Assembly: GCF_015865035.1 (NCBI RefSeq)
Contig: NZ_JADZGI010000007.1
Location: 1 to 46,522 of the forward strand
Origin: Novosphingobium aureum
Lineage (GTDB): Bacteria; Pseudomonadota; Alphaproteobacteria; Sphingomonadales; Sphingomonadaceae
Length of the DNA: 46,522 nt
Reading direction: 5' to 3'
Of this stretch, positions 1 through 8,731 are shown in pieces. A model generated the notes under the pieces. It ran no database searches. It saw nothing but the letters and a program-made list of their open reading frames with translations, and had not been told where the DNA came from. The translations under genes were made by a program, and so were the position numbers. Position 1 is the first letter of the stretch; each line of letters opens with the position of its first letter.

Positions 1-90
1 CCGATCCCATCTCGAACTCGGCCGTGAAACCTGACAGCGCCAATGGTACTTACGCTCAAGCGTCGGAAGAGTAGGACGTCGCCAGGCATT
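1..90 (+). rRNA. 5S rRNA, 3' part (truncated at window edge)
   Basis: The first 90 bases match the 3' three quarters of an alphaproteobacterial 5S rRNA, including the CCGATCCCATCTCGAACTCG segment and the closing GTCGCCAGGCA end. The 5' part lies outside the window. It is followed about 210 bases later by an initiator tRNA on the same strand, the usual tail of rRNA operons in Sphingomonadales. The exact 3' end is estimated to within a few bases. Confidence 0.93.
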
Positions 91-132
91 GAAGCCGGCG
101 TGATCAAAAAACCCATCACAATGACAACATAC

Positions 133-163
133 GAGGGCCAAGGGATCTATCCCCATGGCCCTC
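133..163 (+). other. hairpin in the 5S to tRNA-fMet spacer
   Basis: GAGGGCCA (133-140) pairs perfectly with TGGCCCTC (156-163), and an inner GGGA/TCCC helix extends the stem. No T-run follows, so it is more likely an RNA-processing structure between 5S and tRNA-fMet than a terminator. Confidence 0.4.
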
Positions 164-302
164 TTCGTGTCTCTCAAAAGAACACGAACGATATCGCCAA
201 ACGAAGCCAAAGGCTTCGCAACGCCAAACGGCCGCCCGAGCTTATGCGAGGATAGCCAAGGGCCCGAACAGGACCGCCGGCGCTTGAGGCAATACAATTT
301 GA

Positions 303-379
<77 letters not shown>

Positions 380-402
380 ATCTTTCCAAACACTTACGAC
401 GC

Positions 403-426
403 AGGCGCCAAGGGCGCCTTTTTTTG
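403..426 (+). terminator. rho-independent terminator of the left rRNA operon
   Basis: A perfect 7-bp stem, AGGCGCC / GGCGCCT with loop AAG, is followed directly by a run of seven T. It sits 23 bases after tRNA-fMet and so ends the rRNA operon transcript. Confidence 0.88.
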
Positions 427-532
427 TGTCCGCACCAGGGACGCAACAATTGCCCTAATTCCCATGGCGCGACTGCGGACTATGGTTGCTGCTGGAGCGC
501 CTGCCATTTTGGTGCCCGCAGGCTCGGACGCC

Positions 533-2212
533 TTAGCCCAGCGTCAAGTCACCGTTGGGTGCAAAGCCGACCGTGATCCCCGCAGCGCGCAGGTCATTCA
601 ACGTAACCTGAGCCGCGGCCCCGGCCGAGCCTTGCAGATGCGCGTAAAGGGCGGGTTCCATCTGCGGTTGCAGAGCCTGGAGGATAGCGGAGAGGCGTAC
701 ACTGAACTCGCCGTGGACGACATCCGGCTGCTCGAGGCTGGCGCCCGCGATGAGCAAGGTTATCGCACCCGCCTGTACGCCGTTGACGCGTAGTGGGAGA
801 TCGATCTCGATCCCCTGTGCTGTCTGTCGATAGACACCGGCATGGCGCGCGGTTGCGCGGATGGCCAAGTCATCCGTCAATGCCGTTTGCGGTGCGGAGG
901 CGATTGCCGTTTCGCTCGAGGGTGCGATAGCAGACGCTGCCTGTGTTGCAATTGGTACCGTTGCGGCTTTGAGGCTGGGTGCATTCACCGATGTCGCGAC
1001 CTCGGAAAGCAACGTCTCGCTCGCAACGGGATCATGGTCCGCTGGTGTCGAGGCTTGGCGGGCCATGCTCTCGCGCAGGACCTGAGGGTCGACCCGGGTC
1101 AGGGCAGGAATTCGGCGCCCGATTGCCGGTTCGTCCGATGCCTGTGTTGCACCAACGCCAACCCGGGCAAGCCTCGTAGACCCTGCAGCCGAGCGACCGG
1201 TCGCAGCTACCTGCGTTGAGCCGGGTTTGCGCGCTGCCGATGCGGTAGAAACCACATCATCCAGGTCGTGCGAGGGCCGGCCGAGGATCCATGCCATCGC
1301 CTCGGGACTGACGCTCGATCCAAGATCCCGGCGTGGCGGGTTGCGCAATGCAGCGGCAATCGATTCTATCGAGGGACCGTCTCCCTCGGACGCGAAAGCA
1401 TCGCCTTCCTGTAGGCCTTCGGGGGCCCGGGTTATGCCGTCACCGGTAGCGGCGGTAAGGCTCTTCGCTTCTGCAGATTCGCGGGCGGTTGTGGCCTTCG
1501 CAGCCACTGTTGCCTGGCCCATCGACTTCGGGACAGTCGCTGGCGCCGGGCTGGCAGACGGTTCTGCAAGAGTGCGGCCTGACGATGGCCCTGGCTCAGG
1601 ACCCCCGGGCGCCTTCGCAACCGCCTTTGCCTGCTTAGGGGCAGGATCGGGGCCTGGTGCTTTTGAGCTGGCCGCCGCAGCGCCGCGTTCCGGCTTCGCG
1701 AGGACAGCTGGTGCGGCGGGGGACGCGATCGGTGCCACCGGGCTGACCATCGCGAAACGTGGAGTGGGTAGCGCCGTAGAGGTCTTTGGCGCGGGCGCGG
1801 GCTTGTTCTCAGACACGACCGGCGCTGGCGTCGATAAAGCGGACGCACGCTCCGCTTCGGTCTGGGGAGGATCATCGACGGTGGACTTGTCCGCCGCGGA
1901 AAGCTCAGGCTGAATGGTCGGGGGAGCGAAGGACAGCGATGCGTATGCATCGGGCTCTACGGGGGGCGTGCCGGTCTCTGCCAAGGCCGCCGAGGTCTTC
2001 GCAGACTCTGGAACCGGGCTTTCGGTTGGCTCGCGATGAGCGGCGGAAGCGCCGCCAGAAGCCGTCTCGCTGTTGTTGCGCTGTCCCGAGACCGCCGCGG
2101 GCGCTTCTGCGGGGTCAAGCGAGGGACTGCAGGCCCAGGTCAAACCAGTGGCGAAGACGACTGACACGGCCACGACTGCAGGGGGCATGCGCTTGCCCTG
2201 TCTACCGGCCAT
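533..2212 (-). CDS. Ala/Pro-rich exported protein of unknown function
   Basis: Unrecognised protein of about 559 residues. From the chosen ATG (2212, preceded by AAGG) the N-terminus has a basic stretch, then a hydrophobic segment (about residues 10-27) ending at Cys28, so it is exported or membrane-anchored. The segment before the Cys (LTWAC) is not a proper lipobox. Residues about 35-440 are low-complexity and rich in Ala, Pro, Ser and Thr. The last 110 residues look like a compact folded domain alternating hydrophobic strands and a helix. In-frame ATGs at 2236, 2338 and 2188 are alternative starts. It is divergent from the gene at 2713 and convergent with the left rRNA operon. An envelope or cell-wall-spanning role is possible but not shown. 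Confidence 0.6.
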   Translation of the reverse strand: MAGRQGKRMPPAVVAVSVVFATGLTWACSPSLDPAEAPAAVSGQRNNSETASGGASAAHREPTESPVPESAKTSAALAETGTPPVEPDAYASLSFAPPTIQPELSAADKSTVDDPPQTEAERASALSTPAPVVSENKPAPAPKTSTALPTPRFAMVSPVAPIASPAAPAVLAKPERGAAAASSKAPGPDPAPKQAKAVAKAPGGPEPGPSSGRTLAEPSASPAPATVPKSMGQATVAAKATTARESAEAKSLTAATGDGITRAPEGLQEGDAFASEGDGPSIESIAAALRNPPRRDLGSSVSPEAMAWILGRPSHDLDDVVSTASAARKPGSTQVAATGRSAAGSTRLARVGVGATQASDEPAIGRRIPALTRVDPQVLRESMARQASTPADHDPVASETLLSEVATSVNAPSLKAATVPIATQAASAIAPSSETAIASAPQTALTDDLAIRATARHAGVYRQTAQGIEIDLPLRVNGVQAGAITLLIAGASLEQPDVVHGEFSVRLSAILQALQPQMEPALYAHLQGSAGAAAQVTLNDLRAAGITVGFAPNGDLTLG

Positions 2213-2712
2213 CGTGCCCTTGATGACAAATTGCATCTGAGTGGTCCCAAGTCTTCGCATCGGGCCGCAGCGTGCTCCGATGTGTCGCTCAGTTAACCAT
2301 CCTTTCGCACAAAACTCCAGTCTTTCACGCGTGGCCATGGCGCCAAACGCAGGATCTGTTCAGCAAACTGTTTTTCTTTCAGCGCCTTGCTCCCGGCATA
2401 TGGCTACCTGAGATCTTCCCAGCCTCACAAGCGCGCGCCCGGACCGCAGATGCGCTGCTCGCACCACCGAATCCACCGTGTCCTGCAAGTAGAAGAAGTG
2501 CCTGTTCCCAGCGTTGAAATGCCGGTGAACTGACAAAACCATGTGGGGCAAAATGTCCCATGGAACATGCCTCTTACCGCAGCATTACTTGGCTGCGTCA
2601 AACCCGGCTTGCCCTTTAGTTTCCTCCATTCTCGTGTAGGTTTATCGCGCAGCCCAAGTCCAGTCTCGTCCGTGCGAACCCAAGTCCGCGTGGGCCAACA
2701 GGTGGAAGCCAT
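2213..2712. other. divergent intergenic region
   Basis: These 500 bases separate the minus-strand Ala/Pro-rich gene from the plus-strand ligase/acyltransferase gene. No convincing coding frame is seen. The region must carry promoters for both genes, but no clear -35/-10 pair could be assigned. The one notable element is the dyad at 2553-2568. Confidence 0.5.
2553..2568. promoter_or_regulatory. 16-bp dyad, possible operator
   Basis: ATGTCCCATGGAACAT is a near-perfect palindrome (14 of 16 positions symmetric) centred on CCATGG, 145 bases upstream of the ligase/acyltransferase start. It is shaped like a dimeric regulator site. Its role is inferred only from symmetry and position. Confidence 0.3.
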
Positions 2713-5334
2713 ATGCAGCCGTTCTGGGATACCGAAGGCCGTGCGCCACAATCGCCGGCTTTCATCCTTGAGGATTCCGTCGTCACTTATGCCGCCTTGA
2801 CCGAAAAGATCGGGCAGTGGTGCGAGCGTCTTGCGGCGATCGCACAGGGGCGGCGGCCGCTGGTTGCGCTCGAGATCGAGCTCGATGCCGATTCGATTGC
2901 CGCCTATCTTGCCTGCCTCAAGTCAGGTTTTCCGGTGCTAGTCGCCGAGACCGGTACGTTCGAGCCCGATGCGCGCCTGACCACGATCTGGACACCCGAC
3001 ATCATCGTGCGCGGGCGGGGGGACGGCGTGAAGGCCGTGCTGCAATTCGATGGCGAAGCAACCCCACCTTCGCGCGGCGAGATGCATGCCGACTTGCGTT
3101 TGCTGCTTTCGACCTCGGGAAGCACGGGTGATCCCAAGCTGGTGCGTCTGTCCGGAGAGAATATCGTCTCCAATGCGGATTCGATTGCCGAGTATCTGGG
3201 CATCACAGCCAGCGATCGGGCGATGAGCACCCTGCCCCTGTTCTATTCCTATGGGCTCTCGGTGCTGCATTCTTACCTGCAGGTCGGAGCGGCGATGGTG
3301 CTGACCGAACGTTCGGTCCTCGATCCCGGGTTCTGGGATCTGTTCGGCAAGACTGGCGCAACCAGCATGGCCCTCGTCCCGCACCAGTTCGACCTGCTCG
3401 AACGCACCGGGTTCAAGGACATGGACCTGCCGAGCTTGCGCTACGTGACGCAGGCGGGCGGCAAACTAGCACCCACCAGTGTGCGACGGTTTGCCGAGAT
3501 GGCCCGGTCCGGGGGATGGCAGCTGGTCATCATGTATGGCCAGACGGAGGCCTCGCCGCGGATTTCCTATGTGCCACCCGAAAGCCTCGACGAAGCGCAC
3601 GACACGATCGGACGCGCAGTTCCGGGCGGACGGATGTGGCTGCGCGACGAGCACGGCACAGTAATCGAAGGCCACGGCGTTGCCGGAGAACTGGTTTATG
3701 CCGGCCCCAACGTGATGATGGGCTACGGTGTCGAACCGGGCGATCTCGCGCGCGGGCCCGAGCACACCGAACTGAGTACCGGCGACATAGCCGAGCGCAC
3801 GCAGGACGGGTTCTACCGCATCGTCGGCCGCCTCAAGCGCTTCGTCAAACTCTACGGCATGCGGGTCAGCCTCGACCAGATCGAGACGCTGCTCTCCGAC
3901 GAAGGCGTCGAGGGATATGCCTGCGCGGTCGACGATCATCTCGTCGTGCTGCACGTGTCCGGGCAGGATGCGTTCATCCGGCGCACGATTGCCGACGAAT
4001 ACGAGCTGCCTGAAAGCGCGGTGCGCAGCCACGCTATCGCCGAAGTGCCGCTGATGCCCTCGGGCAAGACCGACCGCAAGGTCCTGCAGCAATGGGCAGC
4101 AGAAGCCATGGCCGCCGACGAGGAGACCGAAAGCGGCTCGATCGGCGAGGTCATTGCCCGTGTCACGCGCAGCGCCGAAATCCAGCCCGGAGATACCTTC
4201 GCCTCGCTCGGCGGGGATTCGCTGGGCTATCTTCATGTCGAGATGGCGCTCGAAGAGCGGCTCGGCCACGTACCGCAGGACTGGGAGAACCAGCCCATCG
4301 CCACGCTCGAGCAGATGACGCCCAAGTCGCGCAGCCGTTTCGTGCGCCCGGTCGGTGTCGATGTTCTGCTGCGTGTCGCGGCGATCTCGATGGTGGTGGC
4401 GGTCCATTCGGGCCTTCATGCCTTTTTCGGCGGCCCGTGGATGCTGCTCGTGCTGATGGGCTATCTCATGGCGCGCTTCCAGCTGAACCTGCTGGGGCAG
4501 GGGCGCATCGGTACTTTCGTGGTCAAGATGCTCTACCCGATCGTGCCGATCTACTTCGGCATGATCGTGCTGGTGAACATCGCCATGGCCGACGTCCCGC
4601 TGGCCTATTTCGGCCTATGGGCGAACTACTTCAGGGCCGAAGGGCGCAACCCCGCAGAACTCTACTGGTACGTCAGTGCCTATGTGCAGATCATCGCGCT
4701 GATCGGCGTGGCATTCGCCTTCCCGGCGCTTCGCACCTGGGCCATGGCCAACAAATGGGGCATAGCTGCTATCGTCATGGTGGTGACGCTGGCAATTCAG
4801 GCCGGCCTGGTCCTCTCGCCGCTGCACAGCCCCGAAGGCCTGATTCTATGGCCCGCTCCCCATCCGGATTCGCACGGGCTCATGGCCTGTATCCCGGTGT
4901 TCTGCTTTGGCTGGATGCTGCGCGTCACCACCACGCGAGCGCAAGTCCGGGCCAACCTCGTTCTCGGCCTGGTGACGCTGCTCGTCTTTGCGCAGTTCAG
5001 GATGTCGATCCTGGCGACGGTCTACCTTGGTGCGACATTCGTGCTGCTGGCCTGGAATCCGACCGTTCAGTTGCCGAACATCGTCGCGACAACCTTCCAG
5101 AAGGCGGCGACGGTGACCTTGTTCGTGTACCTGTTCCACGTCCTCGTGATCTATGTGCTGAGCAAGGTGTTCGACGATCCCTTGCCGCTCGCGGTCGCGG
5201 CGATCCCGCTGTCCTTCGTCCTGGCCTACGTTATCAAGGCCGTGTTCGATTACTTCGACAACATTGCAGCGGCCCTGCTGCTGCGTGGCAACCGATCCGC
5301 GCGTCCTACGACCGGGGCGCTGGAGAGCGTCTGA
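2713..5334 (+). CDS. tridomain AMP-forming ligase / acyl carrier / acyltransferase-3 membrane protein
   Basis: This 873-residue protein has three modules. Residues about 1-460 are an ANL-superfamily adenylating enzyme: the P-loop STSGSTGDPK is at 133-142, the A8 motif GRLKRFVKLYG near 371-382, and the catalytic-lysine motif PSGK near 449-452. Residues about 465-535 are a carrier domain with GGDSLGY, Ser about 503 being the phosphopantetheine site. Residues about 545-860 are a multi-pass membrane domain starting with the Arg...His pattern (LLRVAAISMVVAVHSG) of the acyltransferase-3 (OafA-like) family. The protein could activate a carboxylic acid with ATP, load it on its own carrier, and transfer it to a glycan at the membrane. 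This resembles a DltA-DltC-acyltransferase pathway in one chain. Substrate and acceptor are unknown. ATG 2713 follows GGTGGAAG. Confidence 0.85.
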   Translation: MQPFWDTEGRAPQSPAFILEDSVVTYAALTEKIGQWCERLAAIAQGRRPLVALEIELDADSIAAYLACLKSGFPVLVAETGTFEPDARLTTIWTPDIIVRGRGDGVKAVLQFDGEATPPSRGEMHADLRLLLSTSGSTGDPKLVRLSGENIVSNADSIAEYLGITASDRAMSTLPLFYSYGLSVLHSYLQVGAAMVLTERSVLDPGFWDLFGKTGATSMALVPHQFDLLERTGFKDMDLPSLRYVTQAGGKLAPTSVRRFAEMARSGGWQLVIMYGQTEASPRISYVPPESLDEAHDTIGRAVPGGRMWLRDEHGTVIEGHGVAGELVYAGPNVMMGYGVEPGDLARGPEHTELSTGDIAERTQDGFYRIVGRLKRFVKLYGMRVSLDQIETLLSDEGVEGYACAVDDHLVVLHVSGQDAFIRRTIADEYELPESAVRSHAIAEVPLMPSGKTDRKVLQQWAAEAMAADEETESGSIGEVIARVTRSAEIQPGDTFASLGGDSLGYLHVEMALEERLGHVPQDWENQPIATLEQMTPKSRSRFVRPVGVDVLLRVAAISMVVAVHSGLHAFFGGPWMLLVLMGYLMARFQLNLLGQGRIGTFVVKMLYPIVPIYFGMIVLVNIAMADVPLAYFGLWANYFRAEGRNPAELYWYVSAYVQIIALIGVAFAFPALRTWAMANKWGIAAIVMVVTLAIQAGLVLSPLHSPEGLILWPAPHPDSHGLMACIPVFCFGWMLRVTTTRAQVRANLVLGLVTLLVFAQFRMSILATVYLGATFVLLAWNPTVQLPNIVATTFQKAATVTLFVYLFHVLVIYVLSKVFDDPLPLAVAAIPLSFVLAYVIKAVFDYFDNIAAALLLRGNRSARPTTGALESV

Positions 5335-5626
5335 GCGCTCTTCTTGCTGCGCCGCGGACGGGGGGGAGCATGTCGCCCGTTCGCGCCGTGCCAGTGCGCG
5401 CGCAGGCGTTCGTCGATCGCTGCTAGAGATCGGTCGGCGCTCGCCCGTGTTTCCCGAAGTGCGAGGCGCGCCTGAGGTTCGCTCGCGCGTGCGCTAAAAC
5501 CCCGCATGTTCCGACTGGGCCGCGCCTTCCGGGCTCCGGCGGCACCTCAGTGTCCTCGCGACACGTCTCTCTATGCCAGTGTAGCTTCGCGGCGAGCAGA
5601 AGGCTGCAGACGCAAGGCCAGGCCCC
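5335..5626. other. convergent intergenic region without a gene
   Basis: This lies between the ligase/acyltransferase gene and the terminator of the minus-strand export operon. Short open frames are present, but none has a recognisable protein or start signal. No clear plus-strand terminator is seen. Confidence 0.5.
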
Positions 5627-5665
5627 AAACAAAATGCGGGCCGGCGCTCTGGCGCCGACCCGCAT
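5627..5665 (-). terminator. rho-independent terminator of the GelD/C/E-like operon
   Basis: Read on the minus strand, ATGCGGG and CCCGCAT arms with an inner GGCGC/GCGCC helix form a strong hairpin. TTTTGTTT follows directly. It lies about 30 bases after the stop of the BY-kinase-like gene and closes the operon starting near 9967. Confidence 0.82.
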
Positions 5666-5696
5666 CGGGAATTCTGGTTGTCTGCGGCAGGGCCGC

Positions 5697-6470
5697 TCAG
5701 AACTCGTTGAGCACGGTCCCGATGACGTTGACCTTGTCCGACTTCATCTCCTCGATCAGCGTCTTCACGTCCGATACGTAGGTCTTGTCCTTGCGCGCGA
5801 CGACCACGCAATGGCGCACGATCGAGGCGATGCGGCGCGCATCGGCGTTGTTGTTGCTCGCCGGGGTGTCGATGATCGTTACCTCGAAATCGCGCATGCA
5901 CAGGTCGACGAGCGACTTGAAGGCAGGGGCCGCGAGCTTCTCGTGTGCCTGGGTCTGCTCTTCGCCGGCATAGATGATCGAGAGCGAGGGAATTGCGTCC
6001 TCGAGGATCACGTCGCCGAAAGTCACCGAGCTGTCGGTCAGGCACGACTTGAGCGACGGCACCTCGCGCGAGGGCACGATCATGTTGTGCACGTCAGGCT
6101 GGCGCAGGTTGGCGTCGATCAGCAGTGTGCGGATGCCGGCCTTGGCCAGCGAGACCGCAAGGTTCACTGAAAGGAACGTCGAGCCCCCTTCGGCGCTTGG
6201 CGAGCAGATCGCGAGACCGCGACGCCCGGCGCGGATGTGATGGGCCAGCAGGTGCGTGCGCAGCGCGGCAATGGCCTCGGCCTCGGGCGAGTTGGGCTCG
6301 GAGAGGACCACGACACGCGGCGAGAACTGAACCGTGATCGGTTCGTCTGCTTGGGTGGTTTCGACTTCGGGAAAAGTGTCGAACTCTTCCGCGCCGGTTG
6401 CAGCGTCGGAGGCGACATCGGTGGAATTGTCGTCCATGACTACTCCTGCATCGTTGTTGTAGCCGTTCAT
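5697..6470 (-). CDS. GelE-like BY-kinase/ATPase partner of the chain-length protein, degenerate Walker A
   Basis: This 257-residue cytoplasmic protein is of the ParA/CpsD/Wzc-kinase type. The Walker A-like segment at about 89-103 reads SPSAEGGSTFLSVN, so Gly replaces the usual Lys of GKS/T. The A' motif LLIDANLR is at about 116-123 and the Walker B-type VTIIDTP at about 197-203. The C-terminus ends LNEF with no tyrosine cluster. The gene follows the membrane chain-length gene with a one-base gap, matching the split GelC/GelE arrangement of sphingan producers, where the two replace a single Wzc. The chosen ATG at 6470 has GAAAGG upstream; a frame open to 6524 would overlap the previous gene. 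It probably regulates polymer length or export. Loss of the lysine makes ordinary kinase activity doubtful. Confidence 0.85.
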   Translation of the reverse strand: MNGYNNDAGVVMDDNSTDVASDAATGAEEFDTFPEVETTQADEPITVQFSPRVVVLSEPNSPEAEAIAALRTHLLAHHIRAGRRGLAICSPSAEGGSTFLSVNLAVSLAKAGIRTLLIDANLRQPDVHNMIVPSREVPSLKSCLTDSSVTFGDVILEDAIPSLSIIYAGEEQTQAHEKLAAPAFKSLVDLCMRDFEVTIIDTPASNNNADARRIASIVRHCVVVARKDKTYVSDVKTLIEEMKSDKVNVIGTVLNEF

Positions 6471-6471
6471 G

Positions 6472-7806
6472 TCAGGCGGCCTTTCTGCCAAGGCGGGCAA
6501 ACCACGAATTCGCGGCGACTGCATCTTCGGGGCGCTCCGAGACGATCCGGCCGATCACGGGGACCTCGGCGACGCTCAGGTCGTCGACCCCGCGCACGCG
6601 GCGCTTGAGCAGCTCGAGCGCGATCGCGATGACGAAGCCGATCGCGAGACCGGCAGCGACGGCACCCACCAGGATCAGCAGGACCTTGGGCGAGGCGGGG
6701 CTGTCGGGAGCGACAGCGTTGCCGAGCAGGGTCACGCCATTATCGCGCGAGGCGGCCTCGAGGGCCAGCTCGCTCGAGCGGGCCATGGTCTTGTTGAACT
6801 GGTCGCGCAGCACGTCGATGCGTGCCTGCATCTTGCGCAGCTGATCGACATCGCCTCGCTGGGCGAGCACCTTTTCCTGCTGGTTCGCAACCTGGCTGGT
6901 CAGCGAAGGACCGGTCGCCGAAGCGGCGCGCGCGGCGGCAAGGGCTGCGGTTCGCTCCTGGGCGGCGGCGCTGGCGAGGGCCTGACGCTGCTGCTTGAGC
7001 GCGATCATCTGCGGGTGGTTCGGGCCAAGCGTCTGCGACATCGAGGCGATCTGGGCATCGACCTGCGCGAGCTGCGAGCTCGACGCCGTCGGGCCGATCG
7101 CGGCCGCGCCGCCCGGAATCTGCATCGGCACCTGGCTCGACAGGGCACGCAGACGTTCGGACTGGGCGTCGGTGTAGTCGTTCTGGAGAATGACGCCGGT
7201 CTTCTTCTCGAAAGCGGTCTTCTCTTCTTCGGCGGCGGTCAGCTCCTTGCCGACCTCTTCCGCCTGCTGGCGGAACCAGGCCGAATTGCGCGTCGCGCCG
7301 TCCTGGCGGAAGGCAATGCTCTGCTCGACATAGGCCGAGCGGAGCAGATCGGCGATCTTGCGCGCTTCGTCAGGCGTGCGCGCAGCGTAGATGATCTCGA
7401 GGATGTTGCTGCTCGAGAGTGCCTTGGCGGTGGTGTTCTCGATGATCTGGTCCGCAAGCCAGCGGCGCAGGTCGACCGATCCCTCGGCACCGCTTGCCTT
7501 GTAGGCGGCAATCTTCTGCGGGTTCTCGGTCCAGCCCAGCTTGTCGACGACCTCGCCCGCGACGCGGTAGTCGGTGATCAGCTCCGACTGGGTCGCGATG
7601 TAGGCGCGCGCCGCGAAGGAGTTGGACATCACCTGCTGGGTAACCGGATCGGGCTTGGCCAGATCGAGCAGGAGGCGCGACTTGGCCTCGTACTTCTCCG
7701 GGAGAATCAGGATCGCAAGCCCCGCGAGAACGAGGCAGGCGACCAGCGAGATCGCGAAAACCGCCCGGCGGACCCAGAGGATGCGAAACAGCTGTAAAAG
7801 GCTCAT
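6472..7806 (-). CDS. GelC-like polysaccharide co-polymerase (Wzz/GumC family)
   Basis: This 444-residue inner-membrane protein has transmembrane segments near residues 15-35 and 374-399 flanking a large periplasmic region. That region contains long helical, Gln/Ala/Glu-rich stretches (about 170-350). The second segment is preceded by the Pro-rich PDSPASPK motif typical of Wzz proteins. The short cytoplasmic tail lacks a kinase domain; the next gene supplies it. Such proteins set the chain length of Wzy-dependent polymers and contact the outer-membrane export protein. It is the third gene of a minus-strand set: beta-barrel protein, export protein, chain-length protein, kinase homologue. Confidence 0.9.
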   Translation of the reverse strand: MSLLQLFRILWVRRAVFAISLVACLVLAGLAILILPEKYEAKSRLLLDLAKPDPVTQQVMSNSFAARAYIATQSELITDYRVAGEVVDKLGWTENPQKIAAYKASGAEGSVDLRRWLADQIIENTTAKALSSSNILEIIYAARTPDEARKIADLLRSAYVEQSIAFRQDGATRNSAWFRQQAEEVGKELTAAEEEKTAFEKKTGVILQNDYTDAQSERLRALSSQVPMQIPGGAAAIGPTASSSQLAQVDAQIASMSQTLGPNHPQMIALKQQRQALASAAAQERTAALAAARAASATGPSLTSQVANQQEKVLAQRGDVDQLRKMQARIDVLRDQFNKTMARSSELALEAASRDNGVTLLGNAVAPDSPASPKVLLILVGAVAAGLAIGFVIAIALELLKRRVRGVDDLSVAEVPVIGRIVSERPEDAVAANSWFARLGRKAA

Positions 7807-7836
7807 AATTGGGTCTCCCCGGGAAGCATCGTTTGA

Positions 7837-8712
7837 TTAGAAGAAGCGTTCGCCGACTTCGATGACGTCACCGATCTCGATCGGGGCGTCGAGATCGTAC
7901 TTCTTCATCTCCTCCCCGTCACGGATGACCTTAACCTTCTTCTTCGAACCGAGCTGCGTCAGGCCGCCGGCAACCGCGAGCGCCTTGCGCAGCGTCATCC
8001 CATCCTCGACCGGATAGGTGCCGGGACGGCCGACCTGACCGAGCACGTAGAAAGCCTGTGCGGTGGGCACATAGAGCTTGTCGCCCGCCTTGATCACCGG
8101 ATCGTCCTCGGGGCCGCCCGCGGCAATGCTCGAGACGTCGAGCGTGAGTTCGGTCCCGTCCTCGCGGCGCAGCTTGATGATCTTGACGCTGGCATCCTTC
8201 ACGCCGCCGACGCGGGCGAGGATGTCGGAGACGCGGTATTCGCGCTCGATCGCGACCGGGCCGGGGCGGTTAACCTCGCCGAGCACCGTGATGTAGCGGC
8301 TGGTGTACGAGATCACCGCGACGTTCACCGCCGGGGTTGCGTAGAAGCCGCCCGACTTGAGCTTGTCGCTGATCAGGTTGCGCAGCTGCAGCACGGTCTT
8401 GCCGCCCGCCTGCACGGTACCGATCAGCGGCAGCAGGATAGTGCCGTCGGACTGGATCTGGACGCGCATCGGACCTTCCGCTCCGCCGACGATCGAGATC
8501 TCGATGATGTCGCCGGTGCCCAGCAGGTAGGTTTCGATTGCGGGCGAAGCGATCGGGGCCTGGGCGGCGGCGCCCGCGGCCGGAGCCGGAGCCGGAGCCG
8601 GAGCTGGCGTGGTCGTCTGCGGCAACTGTGCTTGCGCCTGGGCCAGGCCCGAGGCGAGGCTGGCCACACCGAGGGCGACGGTCGCGATGATCTTGGTGGG
8701 TTTGACGTTCAT
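7837..8712 (-). CDS. GelD-like polysaccharide export protein (Wza/SLBB family)
   Basis: This 291-residue periplasmic/outer-membrane protein has a signal peptide ending near AQA (residue 26). An Ala-Pro linker follows, encoded by tandem GCCGGA-type repeats (about 8579-8603, complement). The poly-export domain is at about 58-140 (ETYLLGTGDIIEISI). Two SLBB-type segments follow, ITVLGEVNRPGPV and FYVLGQVGRPGTY. There is no lipobox cysteine, unlike E. coli Wza but like GelD-type proteins of sphingomonads. It probably forms the outer-membrane exit channel for the polymer controlled by the two downstream genes. It is distinct from the KpsD-type lipoprotein at 41984, so the island holds two export proteins. 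Confidence 0.9.
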   Translation of the reverse strand: MNVKPTKIIATVALGVASLASGLAQAQAQLPQTTTPAPAPAPAPAAGAAAQAPIASPAIETYLLGTGDIIEISIVGGAEGPMRVQIQSDGTILLPLIGTVQAGGKTVLQLRNLISDKLKSGGFYATPAVNVAVISYTSRYITVLGEVNRPGPVAIEREYRVSDILARVGGVKDASVKIIKLRREDGTELTLDVSSIAAGGPEDDPVIKAGDKLYVPTAQAFYVLGQVGRPGTYPVEDGMTLRKALAVAGGLTQLGSKKKVKVIRDGEEMKKYDLDAPIEIGDVIEVGERFF

Positions 8713-8731
8713 CGTGTTGTCCTCTGCGTGT

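Noticed and set aside
133..163. Terminator between 5S rRNA and tRNA-fMet
   Set aside because: The stem is good, but no T-run follows and the tRNA downstream is normally co-transcribed; a true terminator is found at 403-426.
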